A stretch of 64,000 nt of DNA from an uncultured Porphyromonadaceae bacterium (GCA_947178215.1 CAMWXJ010000014.1:1-64000), one strand, 5' to 3'; shown: positions 33,267-42,840, numbered from the stretch's first letter. Numbers and translations are program-made. The notes: generated by a model not told the origin, from the letters alone.

Positions 33267-34046
33267 TCAGATGATTTCGATGTCGGTCGAACGAATCCAT
33301 GCGCGGTGATGGTTGTCGACGCTCACGTCGTACCATTTGAGTCCTGTGGTGTCGGCGGGAGCGGCTACGGAATCTATTATGGTGACACGAGTGCCCTCAT
33401 GGAGCAACATGGCCTCTTCGGTGCGGTCTTTGGGCTCGCGCGGCGATGTGGTCAGGATTGTCGAGGCAGCTGTCACGACGGCGCGGTTGGTAGCTGAGGA
33501 GTTGGAGGCTGCACGTATAGCTATGAACACTGAGGCGGCCGTCGCCACAAAGAGTACTATCGCCGCAAAGAAGCCTGTCTTGCGAATTATCACCGTAGAG
33601 CCGAAGATATAGACAGTGACGCAGACAATGCAGCAGACAAAGACGGCGAAGGCGATCCAGGCCCAGGCGTTGGGAGTCGTGGCCGAGGCTATGGCATCTG
33701 TTGTGTTGGAGATGAAAGAGCCGGTATCACCAGGGCGGTCGGCCGTACGCGACAGCACGAATTCGAGATTGGCGCGGGTGTCGTCGTTTGACGGGTCGAG
33801 CCTGAGCGAGCGCTCGTAGTCGGCCACAGCCAGACCTATGTTGCCGAGGCGGTAGTGGGTGTTGCCAATGTTGTACCATAATGCAGCCGACGGCCCGTCG
33901 GCTGCCATAGCCTCTTCATACAGACTGAGGGCTGTGGCAAAGTCGTCGGCCGAATAGGCCGAATCGGCACGCTCGACGAGCTGCGATGCCGAGACGCCCA
34001 GTGCGGCCGAGATTACCGCTATCAGTGTGAGGATATATTTTGTCAT
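33267..34046 (-). CDS. batE: BatE-like TPR and SH3-domain protein of the aerotolerance operon
   Basis: A 259-residue protein with a signal peptide (MTKYILTLIAVISAALGVSA). TPR units at about 25-105 include SAALWYNIGNTHYRLGNIGL and AVADYERSLRLDPSNDDTRA. A pair of membrane spans follows (WAWIAFAVFVCCIVCVTVYI and GFFAAIVLFVATAASVFIAI). The bacterial SH3-like domain at the end has HEGTRVTIIDSVAAPA and GLKWYDVSVDNHHRAWIRS. It is the last gene of the Bat run. Confidence 0.85.
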   Translation of the reverse strand: MTKYILTLIAVISAALGVSASQLVERADSAYSADDFATALSLYEEAMAADGPSAALWYNIGNTHYRLGNIGLAVADYERSLRLDPSNDDTRANLEFVLSRTADRPGDTGSFISNTTDAIASATTPNAWAWIAFAVFVCCIVCVTVYIFGSTVIIRKTGFFAAIVLFVATAASVFIAIRAASNSSATNRAVVTAASTILTTSPREPKDRTEEAMLLHEGTRVTIIDSVAAPADTTGLKWYDVSVDNHHRAWIRSTDIEII

Positions 34047-34067
34047 GACTTCTGAGACGGATTAATT

Positions 34068-35888
34068 TCAGGCTTTGAGACGTTCGAGTGCGTTGATAGC
34101 TTCGGTGGCGCGTTCGTAGAGCTGACGCGGGGCGTCGGCTTCCACGGGGGTGTAGCGTGCCATTTCGCAGGCGTCGATTACGGCGGTAAACTCGTCGGCC
34201 GCTTTCGCGCCCTGTTCGCCGAAGCTTTCTGTGAGATTTGCTGCCACTGAGGCGCGGGTGAGTTGTGAAGCGTTGAGTCGGAGTTTGTCGCCGAGATAGC
34301 CCCACAGTGCGCGGAGCAGTTCTTCGTGGAACTTTGCCGTGTCGCCCTTGTCAAGAAGTGTCTTGGCGGCGGCGAGGCGGCGGCGTGCAGTCTTGTTGGC
34401 GCGGGCGTTGCGACGGCCGGCGACATCGGCGGCGGCACGGGCGTGACGGCCATAGGCGGCAACGGCAGCAATTAGAGCCACCACAAGGAGGAGATAAAGG
34501 GCCCAGTACCACCATGCGTATGCTACAATGGTGTGATTGTGGCTCTGATCCAAATCACCCATCTTGATGTGGCGTATGTCGGTATTCTTGGTTTCGATAT
34601 CCTTGCGCTCGCGGTCGCTTACAGGCGTGGAGGTACCCTTTACGACATGGATCGGGTAGGATGGAGTGGTAAGCGTGTTGTAGCGTCCGGTGGCCGGGTC
34701 GAAGTATACGAACTTATCGGCTCCTATTGTGAAGTCGCCGGTTGTAGTAGGCACGAAAGTGTACTCGATAGTCATGGTGCCCGACACATTGGAGCCACTT
34801 ACGCGTGTGTCGGTCTCGGCCTTGGGGGTGTACTGCTCAAACTCGCTCGGGAAGTCGATAGCGGGCTCTTTGAGGTACTTGATGTTGCCGGTGCCGGTGA
34901 TAGTGTAGATGAGCGTAGCGGGGTCGTTGGTGCGGAAGCTGTTTCCCACTATGCGCGAGTCAATCTTAAAGTCGCCAACGGCGCCGTTGAACCCGTCGGG
35001 TGCTGGCGAGGGGAGTGGAGTAACGTTGAGCGTCGCCGAGTTGCTTGTGACCTGAATGTCGCGTTCAACCGGGTTGCGCATTGTCACAAAGCCCATATTG
35101 ACCTGCTCGTACTGGATGACCGACATGTCGTAGTTGCCTGAGTTGATAGTGATTTTGCCCGACTTCTGCGGGAAGAGGATACAACGCTTCAACACCGCGG
35201 TGTAGTAATCCTGACCTTTGTAGCGTTCGACCTCGTTGAGCGCCGGACGCACGTCGAGCTCCTCTATGAGGCATCCGTCAAATGACGGCTGAATCGTGGG
35301 ACGGAACGACGAGATGTTGTATTTGGTATAGAGCTTGATTGTACACTCTACGGGTTGCTGCTCATACACTTTGTCGCGGCCCAGAATGATGCGCACTATA
35401 ACGTCGTCGGCGTTGACGGGGCGCTGGGAGCTCTGGGTGGTTATGTCGTCGATGTCGACCTGTTGCCGGCCGTAGGTCTGCCCTTGTTGCTGACCGGCGT
35501 TGGGGTCGTCGACTACCGTAAATTGCACCGCTTTCGAGCGGTAGGTTTTTCCGCCCGACGATATGGACGCTTCGGGAATGGTGTAGGTGCCGGGGTCGCC
35601 TGCCGCATAGGTGTACGTGTAATCGATAGATGAGGATGACGACGACTTGCCGTTGACAATCTGGTAGCTCTGGCGGGTAGACTGCGCCGGTCCGAAGAGA
35701 AGTCGGCAGCCCTTGATTTCCGGAACGCGGAGAGCCGACGGGTCGTCACCGTTGGAGAGACGGTAGGTTACGGCAAATTTCTGTCCTTGACGCACGCGCT
35801 GGGGAGCCTGGACCGAAAACGAGGTCTGAGCCATTGCCGTGACGGCTATCAGGGTGATTAGCCAAAGTGAGGTTATGAGTCGCTTCAT
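34068..35888 (-). CDS. batD: BatD-family protein
   Basis: A 606-residue protein from the ATG at 35888 (MKRLITSLWLITLIAVTAMA, signal peptide); a longer frame upstream overlaps batC and is not used. The large extracytoplasmic part consists of immunoglobulin-like beta repeats, for example FSVQAPQRVRQGQKFAVTYR and VIVRIILGRDKVYEQQPVEC. Near residue 460 a span (WYWALYLLLVVALIAAVAAY) leads to a cytoplasmic helical domain of about 110 residues. It is part of the Bat membrane complex, linked in Bacteroides fragilis to oxygen tolerance. Confidence 0.9.
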   Translation of the reverse strand: MKRLITSLWLITLIAVTAMAQTSFSVQAPQRVRQGQKFAVTYRLSNGDDPSALRVPEIKGCRLLFGPAQSTRQSYQIVNGKSSSSSSIDYTYTYAAGDPGTYTIPEASISSGGKTYRSKAVQFTVVDDPNAGQQQGQTYGRQQVDIDDITTQSSQRPVNADDVIVRIILGRDKVYEQQPVECTIKLYTKYNISSFRPTIQPSFDGCLIEELDVRPALNEVERYKGQDYYTAVLKRCILFPQKSGKITINSGNYDMSVIQYEQVNMGFVTMRNPVERDIQVTSNSATLNVTPLPSPAPDGFNGAVGDFKIDSRIVGNSFRTNDPATLIYTITGTGNIKYLKEPAIDFPSEFEQYTPKAETDTRVSGSNVSGTMTIEYTFVPTTTGDFTIGADKFVYFDPATGRYNTLTTPSYPIHVVKGTSTPVSDRERKDIETKNTDIRHIKMGDLDQSHNHTIVAYAWWYWALYLLLVVALIAAVAAYGRHARAAADVAGRRNARANKTARRRLAAAKTLLDKGDTAKFHEELLRALWGYLGDKLRLNASQLTRASVAANLTESFGEQGAKAADEFTAVIDACEMARYTPVEADAPRQLYERATEAINALERLKA

Positions 35889-35950
35889 GTTTATGTGGTA
35901 TCGGGATTGTGGGCCCGTTGATGATGAGAGCGGTATGATATGGGTTGATA

Positions 35951-36838
35951 TTACCATGGATTGGTGACTCGGCGGCGCTTGGCTGCCTCCGACTTGCGGC
36001 GTTCGGCCTCGACTCGGCGGCGTGTGGCGGCCTCGGAGTTCTCCATGGCTTTAAGAATCTGTTCGGCGTTGGCGTCACTCATGCCTGAGCGTTGCTTTTC
36101 AGGATTCTGCTTATCCTGATTCTTGTCCTGACCCTGCTGCTGGTCCTTGTTCTGGTCCTGATTCTGCTGCTGGTCGTTATTCTTGTCCTGGTCCTGGTTT
36201 TGCTGCTGGTTCTGGTCTTGCTGATCCTTCTGATTGTTTTGGTCCTTGTTCTGATTTTGGTTCTGGTCTTGATTCTGCTGCTGTTCTTTCTGCTTAATCT
36301 GGGCCAGGCGGAGATTCTGACGGGCCTTGTCGTCGTCGGGGTTGATGCGGAGGGCGCGTTTGTAGGCCTCTATTGCACCGCCGAAGTCGTTGTTGTTAAA
36401 CGATATGTTGCCGAGGTTGTAGTTGGCGAGCTCGGCAATCATGCGTTCTTCGTCGCTCATCTGTTCGTTGACCTGAGCGAGCTGTGTCAGCAACTGACGT
36501 GCGTCATTGAGCGGATTACGGTCGGCGTTGGGGTCGGCCGAGCCGCTTTGGCGTATGTATGAGGCTGCGAGGTTGAATTTTGCCTGCGGCGAGTTGGGGT
36601 TCTGTTCAAGAGCCTTCTTATACATGGTCTCGGCTTCGGCAAACCGTTTCTGGCGGTAGAGCTTGTTGCCGTCGACAATAAAATTGCGCTCGAAGCGGTT
36701 TGATGCCGCCGGTGTGGCTGCCTGAGTCTCGCTGTTTTCGGCGGGTGCGTTGTCGGCATAGATGGCCGGCGCGCCTACGGCGAGTGTCAGTGCGGCGAGC
36801 GACGTGCGGAGGATATATGGAAAGCGTGTTGACATCAT
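35951..36838 (-). CDS. batC: BatC-like TPR protein with a long Gln/Asn/Asp/Lys-rich tract
   Basis: The protein is 295 residues from the ATG at 36838, which overlaps the batB stop (ATGATG). It has a signal peptide (FPYILRTSLAALTLAVGAPA) and three or four TPR units (NKLYRQKRFAEAETMYKKAL, then NYNLGNISFNNNDFGGAIEA, then YKRALRINPDDDKARQNLRL). A low-complexity stretch of about 70 residues follows, made almost only of Q, N, D and K (bases about 36085-36295). The C-terminal region is charged. The role in the Bat complex is protein-protein contact; the tract is much longer than ordinary linkers. Confidence 0.87.
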   Translation of the reverse strand: MMSTRFPYILRTSLAALTLAVGAPAIYADNAPAENSETQAATPAASNRFERNFIVDGNKLYRQKRFAEAETMYKKALEQNPNSPQAKFNLAASYIRQSGSADPNADRNPLNDARQLLTQLAQVNEQMSDEERMIAELANYNLGNISFNNNDFGGAIEAYKRALRINPDDDKARQNLRLAQIKQKEQQQNQDQNQNQNKDQNNQKDQQDQNQQQNQDQDKNNDQQQNQDQNKDQQQGQDKNQDKQNPEKQRSGMSDANAEQILKAMENSEAATRRRVEAERRKSEAAKRRRVTNPW

Positions 36839-37893
36839 TTTGCTTTGGTGAAGAAGTTGATGCCGCGGAGCCATGAAATCTTGCGGTAGGGGATGAGAGT
36901 GTCGATGAGGAGGATTACAAGTGCTGCAATCGCAAAGATTGGGAACAACTCGGCCGAGGGAGAGGAGGTGAGGCGCTGGTATTCGGCGGTGGAGAGAGTC
37001 GAGAGGTGGTCGTCAAGATCGGAGACTACGGCGGGGTCGCCACCGGCAAGATAGATGCCGTGTCCGGCCTTGGCTATCTCGCGTGCCTCGCTTTCGTTGA
37101 GGGCGGTCATAACGGTCTGGCCGTTCTGGTCGGCGAGATACTTGCCTGTTCCCATTCCTTTGGGAGTGGGGATGGGTGCGCCGCCGGCTGTGCCAAGACC
37201 TATTACGTTGACCTGGATGCCGGCTTCGGCGGCACGCGCGGCCTCAGCCTTGGCGTCATCCTCGAAGTTCTCGCCATCGGTGATGACCACGATAGCCTTG
37301 TCGCATTCACTGTCGGGGGTAAAGGCATTCATGGCCATGTCGATTGCAGCGCCTATTGCGGTGCCCTGTGTCGGTACCATCTCGGTCGAGAGGTCGTCGA
37401 TGAACATTTTGGCCGAGATGTAGTCGGAGGTTATCGGAAGCTGTGTGTAGCTCTCTCCGGCAAACACAATGAGGCCCACTTTATCGTCTTTGAGCTTGTC
37501 GATAAGCTTTTCAATGATAAACTTGGCACGGCGGAGACGGCTTACGCCACCGGGGTCGTCGGTCGACGAGGCGAGCATCGAGTTGCTGACGTCGAGACAA
37601 ATCATCAGCTCGATTCCACGGGTGGTGGTGGTCGATACGGTCTGTTCGGAGTCAGTCGGCGCAATGGGGCGCGCGATTGCTATAACGAGCAGGGCCACTG
37701 CCAGGAGCTCGAGCGCAATCTTAATCCATCCGGTGTAGTGTGACGCTTCCGGCATCAGCGAGGCTATGACGTTGGGCTGGCCGAAGCGACGAAGCTTGCG
37801 GCGGCGTGCGGCACGGGCGAGAAGCCACAGCCCGGCTATGACAGGCACTGCGAGCAGCAGCCATAGATATTGTGGATTGACAAATTTTATCAT
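36835..37893 (-). CDS. batB: BatB von Willebrand A-domain protein
   Basis: A 352-residue protein with two N-terminal spans (LWLLLAVPVIAGLWLLARAA and IKIALELLAVALLVIAIARP), then a VWA domain with the metal-binding site LDVSNSMLAS and later VVITDGENFEDDA. A single C-terminal span (LFPIFAIAALVILLIDTLIP) follows. The paralogue batA precedes it by 3 bases. In the Bat system the two VWA proteins form a complex in the membrane. Confidence 0.9.
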   Translation of the reverse strand: MIKFVNPQYLWLLLAVPVIAGLWLLARAARRRKLRRFGQPNVIASLMPEASHYTGWIKIALELLAVALLVIAIARPIAPTDSEQTVSTTTTRGIELMICLDVSNSMLASSTDDPGGVSRLRRAKFIIEKLIDKLKDDKVGLIVFAGESYTQLPITSDYISAKMFIDDLSTEMVPTQGTAIGAAIDMAMNAFTPDSECDKAIVVITDGENFEDDAKAEAARAAEAGIQVNVIGLGTAGGAPIPTPKGMGTGKYLADQNGQTVMTALNESEAREIAKAGHGIYLAGGDPAVVSDLDDHLSTLSTAEYQRLTSSPSAELFPIFAIAALVILLIDTLIPYRKISWLRGINFFTKAK

Positions 37894-37896
37894 AGC

Positions 37897-38883
37897 TTAT
37901 GGGATGGAGCGTAATACGGTGGAACGTAATATCAGTTCAAGGGCTATAAGCGCGAGGCACAGAAGTGCCCATGGCAGATAATTGTCTTCTGTGTGTGAGA
38001 AGTTGCGCACATCGATAGCGGTCTTTTCGAGCGAATCAATTTCCTTGAACACATCGGCGAGCACGTTGTTGTCGGTGGCGCGGAAGTAGCGTCCGCCTGT
38101 CGTGGCGGCAATCTGTTGGAGTGTTGCCTCGTCAATCACTACCGGCATATTGACATATTCGATTCGACCGAATGCGTTTTCTGCGGGATATGGAGCCATG
38201 CCGTTGCGGCCGATGCCTATGGTGTAGACCTTGATGCCATACTTGCGGGCAATTTCGGCGGCAGTGGCGGGCGCAACGATGCCGGTGTTGTTGGAGCCGT
38301 CGGTTAGCAGGATGATGCTCTTGCTCTTGGCCTTACCCTCCTTGATGCGGTTGATTGCGGTGGCGAGGCCGTCGCCGATAGCTGTATTGTCTTCAAGCAT
38401 ACCCATACGGATATCATTGATATAGTTTACGAGCAGCGCGCGGTCAGTGGTCATGGGGACGGCGGTGAAAGCTTCGCCGGCAAAGATTACAATGCCAATG
38501 TTGTCGCTCTCGCGCCCTGCCACAAACTGTGCTGCTACCTGTTTGGCTGCCTCGAAGCGGTCGGGCTTGAAGTCGCGGGCGAGCATGGATGTCGAGAGGT
38601 CAAGCGCAATCACAATGTCGGTGCCCTCGGTAGAAGTGGAGCTCCAACGGTCGCGTGTCTGAGGGCGTGCAAGTACCACTATAAGGGCGGCTATGGCGGC
38701 CAGACGCACAAAGAACAGTCCGTGAAGCAGCAGTGAGCGGAACGAGCGCCCGACTTTTGCAAACGGAGCGAGCGACGACACCGCTACCGGAGCGTGGAGG
38801 CGTCCGCGCTTCCACACATACCAGGCGATATAGGGGATGATTATGAGCAGTCCCCATAATATATCGGGATTCGCAAATGTCAT
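37897..38883 (-). CDS. batA: BatA von Willebrand A-domain protein
   Basis: A 328-residue protein similar to batB: an N-terminal span pair, the VWA metal site ALDLSTSMLARDF, and IILLTDGSNNTGIV. The VWA domain ends with GRYFRATDNNVLADVFKEID, and one C-terminal span follows (LPWALLCLALIALELILR). Its start overlaps the preceding gene's stop by four bases. Confidence 0.9.
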   Translation of the reverse strand: MTFANPDILWGLLIIIPYIAWYVWKRGRLHAPVAVSSLAPFAKVGRSFRSLLLHGLFFVRLAAIAALIVVLARPQTRDRWSSTSTEGTDIVIALDLSTSMLARDFKPDRFEAAKQVAAQFVAGRESDNIGIVIFAGEAFTAVPMTTDRALLVNYINDIRMGMLEDNTAIGDGLATAINRIKEGKAKSKSIILLTDGSNNTGIVAPATAAEIARKYGIKVYTIGIGRNGMAPYPAENAFGRIEYVNMPVVIDEATLQQIAATTGGRYFRATDNNVLADVFKEIDSLEKTAIDVRNFSHTEDNYLPWALLCLALIALELILRSTVLRSIP

Positions 38884-39926
38884 GACTTGGTCTGTTTAGT
38901 GGTTGATTCGTTGCTGTCGGGCGAAGCGTCCGTACTGTCAGGCGCCGGAGGTTCGGGTGCGGCCGCTGGACGGGTATCGTCGACAAATTTGACAGCTTCG
39001 TTCATAACGGCCACATTATCCTCAGGCAGCGGTCGCACTTTTGCAAACTTCACGAAGTCGGCCATTTCGAGTATGCGGCTCATGAGGTCGGTACTCATGC
39101 GTGTGGCGTTGTGGCTGCTCAATGCACGGCGTATCTGGGTCGAGGTCATCTCCATGGCATTGATGCCGAAACGGTCGTGTAGATAAATGCGCAGGATGTC
39201 GGTAAGGCGTGTGTAGTACGTCTTCTCCTCGCCACGTTGGCAGAGCTTCTCCTCGCGCAGCTCGCCGAGCTGACGCAGGGCAGCGTCGACGGGGTCCTCC
39301 TTCTTGACGGGCGCGGCGGGAATAATTGCGGCTCCCTTACGCTTGCGGATGTAGATGTAAATGGCGGCGGCGATGATTACAACGGCGAGAAGCGCCCACC
39401 ATCCCCATTTCACCATCCAGTCGGGGAGATAGTCGAGAAGCTGACGGTTGGGTGCCACGACATCGGAATAGTCGTTGATAGTAGTCAGCGAGTCGACCGC
39501 TACGGGGTAGACCTTGAGAATTGTTTCGTTGGACCGGTAGGCCGAGTCATCGGCAAAGTAAAGAACTGGCGGGATGGTATACATGCCCGAATCAAAACTC
39601 TGTATGATGATGTCGCGCAGAATACGGGCACGTCCATTGCCGAGATTTGTCACCTCCGGCTCCGTGATGCCCGCCACTTCAATCACCGACTTCAAGGAGT
39701 CGGGAATCTGGAGTGCGACGGCTGTGGCTGTAGAGTCGGTGGCATCGATAGTGCCGAACACCTCGACATGGAGAGCGGTGACGCGTCCCATTTCGAGCGT
39801 GGCCGAATCAAGCGTCGCCTTTACCGTGATGTCGGGGGCTGCTGCGCTTGCGGCAGGCGCGGAAACGACACCAAGCATGGCGACAGCCAGTGTAAGGAGC
39901 TTATTTCGTAGCGGCGATAATGTCAT
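38880..39926 (-). CDS. Bat-operon single-span protein with extracytoplasmic beta domain
   Basis: A 348-residue protein: signal peptide (LLTLAVAMLGVVSAPAASAA), a beta-rich outside domain (about 30-165, with KATLDSATLEMGRVTALHVE), and a span (WGWWALLAVVIIAAAIYIYI). A cytoplasmic helical domain follows, with EKTYYTRLTDILRIYLHDRF and a disordered Pro/Ser/Asp tail. This is the DUF4381-like protein often found between DUF58 and batA in Bacteroidota. Its role is not known, but its position argues for membership in the MoxR-Bat assembly. Confidence 0.75.
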   Translation of the reverse strand: MTLSPLRNKLLTLAVAMLGVVSAPAASAAAPDITVKATLDSATLEMGRVTALHVEVFGTIDATDSTATAVALQIPDSLKSVIEVAGITEPEVTNLGNGRARILRDIIIQSFDSGMYTIPPVLYFADDSAYRSNETILKVYPVAVDSLTTINDYSDVVAPNRQLLDYLPDWMVKWGWWALLAVVIIAAAIYIYIRKRKGAAIIPAAPVKKEDPVDAALRQLGELREEKLCQRGEEKTYYTRLTDILRIYLHDRFGINAMEMTSTQIRRALSSHNATRMSTDLMSRILEMADFVKFAKVRPLPEDNVAVMNEAVKFVDDTRPAAAPEPPAPDSTDASPDSNESTTKQTKS

Positions 39927-40001
39927 TATATTGAACTAATCAACGTGAGACGTAAGAGGAGTGAAGAGGTAAAGGATTGGAACAGACTGCGGGGGCGGGT
40001 A

Positions 40002-40877
40002 TCAGCGTTGGCCGCGGCGCCGGAAAAGAGCCATAAGCGCGGCGACATAATCTTCGTCGGTAGCTACGGATGCTATGTCGACGCGGGCTTTTCGCATACT
40101 CTCGTTCATAGTCTGCTGGCGTTCGTACCACCAGCGGTTGTAGGCCTTTCGGATTTTGCCAGATGATGTGTCGACCCACTGCTCGCGTCCTGTTTCGAGG
40201 TCGCTAAGGCGGATAAGTCCTATGTCGGGCATCTGGCTGTCGCGCTTGTCGTATATTTGTAGCGCAATCACGTCGTGGCGGTTGCCTGCCACCTGCAATG
40301 CCTTGGTATAGTCGTGCGAGTCGATGAAGTCGGAGATAAGGAAAGTGGTGGCGCGTTTTTTGAGTGCGTCGGTGAAGTAACGCAGGGCTGTCGCGATGTC
40401 GGTCTCAGAGCGTTCGGGGGTGAAATCGAGCAGCTCACGGATTATGAACAGGATATGCTTGCGACCCTTTTTGGGCGGAATAAACTTCTCGACGCGGTCG
40501 GAGAAGAAGATGACGCCAATTTTATCGTTGTTCTGGATGGCTGAGAAGGCTATCGTCGCGGCCACTTCTGCAATCATCTCTCTCTTGGGCTCGCCGACGG
40601 CTCCGAAAAGGCGCGAGCGGCTGACATCGACAAGCAACATCACCGTGAGCTCGCGTTCCTCCTCATAGACCTTGACGTAGGGGTGGTTGTGACGTGCTGT
40701 GACATTCCAGTCGATGTCGCGGATGTCGTCGCCATACTGATATTCGCGCACCTCGGAGAACATCATACCACGACCCTTGAAGGCCGTGTGATATTCGCCC
40801 GCGAAGATATTCTGACTCAGTCCGCGGGTTTTTATTTCGATTTTTCTTACCTTTTTGAGGAGGTCGGATGCTTCCAT
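40002..40877 (-). CDS. DUF58-domain protein of the MoxR-Bat system
   Basis: A 291-residue cytoplasmic protein. It contains the DUF58 core, FKGRGMMFSEVREYQYGDDI then RDIDWNVTARHNHPYVKVYE. A VWA-like part follows with ELTVMLLVDVSRSRLFGAVG and a degenerate metal site. Proteins of this type act next to MoxR ATPases. It follows moxR by about 60 bases and precedes the single-span protein. Confidence 0.88.
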   Translation of the reverse strand: MEASDLLKKVRKIEIKTRGLSQNIFAGEYHTAFKGRGMMFSEVREYQYGDDIRDIDWNVTARHNHPYVKVYEEERELTVMLLVDVSRSRLFGAVGEPKREMIAEVAATIAFSAIQNNDKIGVIFFSDRVEKFIPPKKGRKHILFIIRELLDFTPERSETDIATALRYFTDALKKRATTFLISDFIDSHDYTKALQVAGNRHDVIALQIYDKRDSQMPDIGLIRLSDLETGREQWVDTSSGKIRKAYNRWWYERQQTMNESMRKARVDIASVATDEDYVAALMALFRRRGQR

Positions 40878-40939
40878 TATGAGGTTTGATGATTAAGTAT
40901 GGTGTTGGATGTGGTGCTTCACAGGTGAAGGACACCTCA

Positions 40940-41935
40940 TCAGGGTACTTCGATTTTGTCGAGTATGCCGGAGATGATTTCGTCGGTGGTGATGTTCTGA
41001 GCCTCAGCCTCGTAGGAGAGACCGATACGGTGGCGGAGCACGTCGTGGGCAACGGCGCGTACATCTTCTGGCACCACATAGCCGCGTCCGTGGATAAAGG
41101 CGTAGGCGCGTGAGGCGCGTGCCAGCGAAATGGATGCGCGGGGCGAGGCACCGAACGAAATAATATCTTTGAGGTCGGGGAGCTGATAGTCGGCCGGGAA
41201 GCGGGTGGCAAACACAATGTCGACGATGTATCGCTCGATTTTCTCGTCGACATAAATCTTCTCTACAACTTTCTGCGCTTCAAGAATCTCTTCGGGGCGG
41301 AGAAGAGCGGCGACTTCCTGCTTGCCGGGGGCGATGTTCTGGCGGATGATGCGGCGTTCGTCGTCCTTGGAGGGATAGCCGATTACGACTTTGAGAAGGA
41401 AACGGTCGACCTGGGCCTCGGGGAGAGGATAGGTGCCCTCCTGCTCGATGGGATTCTGGGTAGCCATTACGAGGAAGGGATCGGGGAGGGCGAAGGTGTT
41501 GTCGCCGATAGTCACCTGACGCTCCTGCATGGCTTCGAGAAGTGCGCTCTGCACTTTGGCGGGAGCGCGGTTGATTTCGTCAGCGAGTACGAAATTGGCG
41601 AAAATAGGACCGCGTTTAATCTGGAACGACTCGTTCTTGACACTGTAAATCATGGTACCGGTGACGTCGGCCGGGAGCAGGTCGGGTGTAAACTGAATAC
41701 GCGAGTATTTGGCGTCGATTACACGGGCGAGTGTCTTGATGGCAAGTGTCTTGGCAAGGCCGGGAACGCCTTCGAGAAGCACGTGTCCGTTGGCCAGCAG
41801 GGCAATCAGTAGCGACTCTACAAGGTGCTGCTGACCCACGATGGTCTGGTCCATGCCCCGCATTACGAGGTCAACAAACCGGCTCTTGCCGGCGACGAGC
41901 TCATTGAGCTCGCGGATATTAACGTTTTCGCTCAT
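40940..41935 (-). CDS. MoxR-family AAA+ ATPase
   Basis: A 331-residue AAA+ protein with Walker A GVPGLAKT, Walker B region NFVLADEINRAPAKVQSAL, sensor 1 VMATQNPIEQEGTYPLPEAQ and the arginine-finger region VDRFLLKV. It heads the Bat operon and presumably acts as its chaperone, helping metal loading or assembly of the VWA proteins. Confidence 0.94.
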   Translation of the reverse strand: MSENVNIRELNELVAGKSRFVDLVMRGMDQTIVGQQHLVESLLIALLANGHVLLEGVPGLAKTLAIKTLARVIDAKYSRIQFTPDLLPADVTGTMIYSVKNESFQIKRGPIFANFVLADEINRAPAKVQSALLEAMQERQVTIGDNTFALPDPFLVMATQNPIEQEGTYPLPEAQVDRFLLKVVIGYPSKDDERRIIRQNIAPGKQEVAALLRPEEILEAQKVVEKIYVDEKIERYIVDIVFATRFPADYQLPDLKDIISFGASPRASISLARASRAYAFIHGRGYVVPEDVRAVAHDVLRHRIGLSYEAEAQNITTDEIISGILDKIEVP

Positions 41936-41981
41936 AAAGAGATGAAGTGAGGTGTGTCGTTATGGTCTGATATTTGGAAAA

Positions 41982-42016
41982 CAAAATTATACTTTATAAC
42001 AACGCCGAGCCACAAA
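41982..42016 (-). promoter_or_regulatory. Possible promoter of the moxR-bat operon
   Basis: On the minus strand TAATTTTG (41989-41982) fits the -7 element. A TTTG lies at 42016-42013, 23 bases upstream, wider than usual. It is 47 bases before the moxR ATG. Confidence 0.4.
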
Positions 42017-42059
42017 AGGAATGTTAAATTAAGCTATTTATGTTAAAAAGCCAACGATA

Positions 42060-42094
42060 TGTCTCGCCTCCGGCTCATAGCCAAAGGCGAGACA
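42060..42094 (-). terminator. Terminator after ftsE
   Basis: A perfect 10 bp stem, TGTCTCGCCT (42060-42069) with AGGCGAGACA (42085-42094), about 60 bases after the ftsE stop. On the minus strand a T-run (complement of AAAAAG near 42046) follows. Confidence 0.75.
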
Positions 42095-42151
42095 ATTGAT
42101 GTTGTTTCGTTTTGAAATGGCAGGCGGGGCGCGAGGGCCACACGGCCGGCG

Positions 42152-42838
42152 TCACTCTTCGAGGCGGTGATTGCGGCAGTAGACCATGCGTCCGGGGAAG
42201 CGGTCGACAAGCTGGAGATTGTGTGTGGCCATGACCACGGTTGTACCCCGCGACGAGATGTCGCGGAGTCGGGCTACAATCTGTTCGCCTGTCTCCGGGT
42301 CGAGGTTGCCGGTAGGCTCGTCGGCCAGAATCAGCGGCGGCTTGTTGAGAAGTGCGCGGGCTATGACTATGCGTTGTTGCTCGCCTCCCGACAGCTCGTG
42401 GGGCATCTTGTAGTCTTTGCCCTGCATGCCTACTTCGGATAGCACCTCGGCTATTCGCTCGTCCATCTCATGGCGGTCGGTCCATCCGGTGGCTTTGAGC
42501 ACAAATGATAGATTGGAGCGGACGTCGCGGTCGTTGAGCAGCTGGAAGTCCTGAAATACGATGCCTATGCGGCGGCGTAGATACGGTATGTCGTGGCGGC
42601 GGATGTTGTTGAGATCAAAGTCGAATATGCGGGCTCTGCCGCCGCTGACGGGTACCTCGGCATACATCGACTTCATCAGGCTCGACTTGCCGCTGCCTAC
42701 CTTACCGATAAGGTAGACAAATTCGCCGGGGTCGAGCGAGAAATCGACTTTATTCAACACCGCTACTTCCTGGCGGTAGATGTCGACGTCGGTGTAACTT
42801 ACTATCTTGCCGGTGGTCATGGAGGCGGAGACGCTCAT
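42152..42838 (-). CDS. ftsE: FtsE-type ABC ATPase (cell division)
   Basis: A 228-residue ABC ATPase. Walker A is GKVGSGKSS, the Q-loop is in IVFQDFQLLNDRDV, the signature is LSGGEQQR, and Walker B is LILADEPTGNLD. The match is to FtsE, the partner of the membrane protein FtsX that activates peptidoglycan hydrolases at the septum. No ftsX lies nearby, which is common in Bacteroidota. It starts 2 bases after the recQ stop. Confidence 0.88.
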   Translation of the reverse strand: MSVSASMTTGKIVSYTDVDIYRQEVAVLNKVDFSLDPGEFVYLIGKVGSGKSSLMKSMYAEVPVSGGRARIFDFDLNNIRRHDIPYLRRRIGIVFQDFQLLNDRDVRSNLSFVLKATGWTDRHEMDERIAEVLSEVGMQGKDYKMPHELSGGEQQRIVIARALLNKPPLILADEPTGNLDPETGEQIVARLRDISSRGTTVVMATHNLQLVDRFPGRMVYCRNHRLEE

Positions 42839-42840
42839 AA

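Noticed and set aside
36092-36562. A long plus-strand frame rich in Leu and Val opposite batC that looks like a membrane protein
   Set aside because: It is the complement of the Gln/Asn/Asp-rich repeat of BatC (CAG/CAA/GAC read backwards as CTG/TTG/GTC). The low-complexity repeat alone explains it.
37006-37743. A 245-codon plus-strand frame opposite batB
   Set aside because: Complement of a well-supported VWA-domain gene, with no motif.
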